Assembly (NCBI GenBank): GCA_900770875.1
Contig: CAAGLV010000059.1
Coordinates: forward strand, 1-14,260
Origin: Flavobacteriales bacterium
Lineage (GTDB): Bacteria; Bacteroidota; Bacteroidia; Flavobacteriales; Weeksellaceae
DNA: 14,260 nucleotides
Direction: 5' to 3'
Below the pieces are notes generated by a model. That model was given only the letters and a program-made list of their open reading frames with translations, made no database searches and was not told the DNA's origin. Shown here piece after piece: positions 13,112 to 14,260 of this stretch; the first letter of the stretch is position 1; the number at the start of each line of letters is the position of its first letter. The translations under genes and the position numbers were made by a program.

Positions 13112-14260
13112 TTATCTAGCAGACATTTCAACATAATCGCGTGTAGCAGCACCAGTATATAACTGACGTGGACGACCGATTGGTTGATTTGTTTGACGCA
13201 TTTCCATCCATTGAGCAATCCATCCTGGTAGACGTCCTACAGCAAACATTACAGTAAACATTTCTGTTGGGATTTCTAACGCTTTGTAGATGATTCCTGA
13301 ATAGAAATCTACGTTTGGATATAATTTACGAGCTTTGAAGTATTCGTCTTCTAAACAAGCTTGCTCTAATCCTCTAGCGATATCTAAAATAGGATCTTGG
13401 ATTCCTAAAGTTTTTAATACGTTGTCAGCAGCAACTTTGATAATACGAGCACGTGGATCGAAATTTTTGTATACACGGTGTCCGAATCCCATTAAACGGA
13501 ATGGATCTTCTTTATCTTTTGCTTTACCGATGTATTTAGCAACATCTCCACCATCATTTTGAATAGCTTCTAACATTTCTAATACAGCTTGGTTAGCTCC
13601 ACCATGTAACGGTCCCCATAATGCTGAGATACCAGCAGCAATAGAAGCAAAAATACCAGCGTGAGAAGAACCTACTAAACGTACAGTTGATGCAGAACAG
13701 TTTTGCTCGTGATCAGCGTGTAAGATTAATAATTTATCAAATGCATCAACAACAACTGGGTCTGCTTTGTAACCTTCAGATCCATCATTAAATAACATTT
13801 GGTAGAAGTTTTCTACGTATGATAATGTGTTATCTGATTTTGTTAATGGTAAACCTTTAATTTTACGTTGAGCCCAAGCTGCAATTACAGGGAATTGACC
13901 TAATAATGTAACAGCTGCATCGTACATTTCTTCTTCTGTAACAACGTTTACTTTGTCTGCATTAAATACAGATAAAGCAGATGTTAATGAAGAAATGATT
14001 GCCATTGGATGAGATCCTTCTGGGAATGCATTTAACATTTGAACTAACTCTTCAGCTACTTCAGTATTTTTTCTAATATCAGCTACAAAAGCATCTAATT
14101 GCGGTTGCGTTGGTAATTCACCCTTAATTAATAAGTACATTACCTCCTTGAAATTAGATTTCTCTGCAATTTGTTCGATTGGATATCCTCTGTACAATAA
14201 CTTTCCTTCTTCACCATCTAAGAAAGTGATTTTAGATTCACAAGATCCAGTGTTTTTAAA
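13112..14260 (-). CDS. gltA: Citrate synthase (type II), 5' end outside the window
   Basis: 382 residues of a protein that normally has about 428, so some 45 N-terminal residues lie beyond the right edge; the frame is open to 14260 (first visible residues FKNTGSCESKITFLDGEEGK). A TTG at 14197 is an internal leucine codon, not a start. The catalytic triad is present: His in GPLHGGANQ (codon 13604-13606), His in GFGHRVYKNFDPRA (13478-13480) and Asp in PNVDFYSG (13307-13309). HADHEQNCSASTVR is also diagnostic. The enzyme condenses acetyl-CoA and oxaloacetate to citrate in the cytoplasm, the first TCA step. The type II (E. coli-like) form is often hexameric and NADH-inhibited, which I cannot verify here. 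It is followed by a strong terminator. Confidence 0.98.
   Translation of the reverse strand, partial: FKNTGSCESKITFLDGEEGKLLYRGYPIEQIAEKSNFKEVMYLLIKGELPTQPQLDAFVADIRKNTEVAEELVQMLNAFPEGSHPMAIISSLTSALSVFNADKVNVVTEEEMYDAAVTLLGQFPVIAAWAQRKIKGLPLTKSDNTLSYVENFYQMLFNDGSEGYKADPVVVDAFDKLLILHADHEQNCSASTVRLVGSSHAGIFASIAAGISALWGPLHGGANQAVLEMLEAIQNDGGDVAKYIGKAKDKEDPFRLMGFGHRVYKNFDPRARIIKVAADNVLKTLGIQDPILDIARGLEQACLEDEYFKARKLYPNVDFYSGIIYKALEIPTEMFTVMFAVGRLPGWIAQWMEMRQTNQPIGRPRQLYTGAATRDYVEMSAR

Noticed and set aside
13027..13218. A 63-codon minus-strand frame at the citrate synthase 3' end
   Set aside because: It is an out-of-frame reading of the end of citrate synthase continuing through its terminator.

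Overview
This is low-GC, AT-rich bacterial chromosome that reads as a member of the Bacteroidota, most likely class Flavobacteriia. The grounds are the protein set (a short 710-residue Tex, an RsmB-like methyltransferase start, a PadR plus membrane-protein pair, an FA2H-like lipid hydroxylase), the absence of Shine-Dalgarno sequences before most starts, and several upstream elements that resemble the Bacteroidota promoter (TTTG, about 19 bases, TAnnTTTG). Genus cannot be fixed from the window. I see no rRNA, tRNA, CRISPR, insertion sequence, phage gene or attachment site; this is core chromosome, not a mobile island.

Layout. Positions 1-606 (minus) hold the start of an RsmB-like RNA methyltransferase gene and a hotdog-fold thioesterase in one probable operon. 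Positions 607-936 are a gene-free divergent region with an unexplained minus-strand terminator. tex runs from 937 to 3069 (plus) and meets a two-gene minus operon (an HTTM/vitamin-K-carboxylase-like membrane protein, then a DUF2314 lipoprotein; 3140-5079) at a bidirectional terminator. A DCC-family (DUF393) thiol protein (5157-5555) diverges from the HTTM gene and converges on a HisE-like pyrophosphohydrolase (5559-5888) with a 3-base gap. After a 382-base gene-free stretch comes gcvP (6271-9129, glycine decarboxylase), then aqpZ (9255-9959).

From 9991 to the right edge everything is on the minus strand. In transcription order from the right these are citrate synthase (cut by the window end), an FA2H-like fatty acid hydroxylase, an M28 peptidase with a small membrane protein, and a PadR repressor with a HAAS-like membrane protein. 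Clear intrinsic terminators separate most of these units.

How the genes relate. Most units are independent housekeeping functions: one-carbon/glycine metabolism (gcvP), TCA cycle entry (gltA), water transport (aqpZ), transcription-associated nucleic-acid binding (tex) and rRNA methylation. Two groups look like functional modules. One is the HTTM membrane protein with its lipoprotein partner and the divergent CxxC thiol protein, which may form an envelope redox or protein-modification set. The other is the PadR/HAAS-like pair, which looks like a self-regulated membrane-stress module. I found no convincing undescribed defence or mobile system. The most open questions are the HTTM/DCC/DUF2314 neighbourhood and the orphan terminator upstream of the thioesterase gene.
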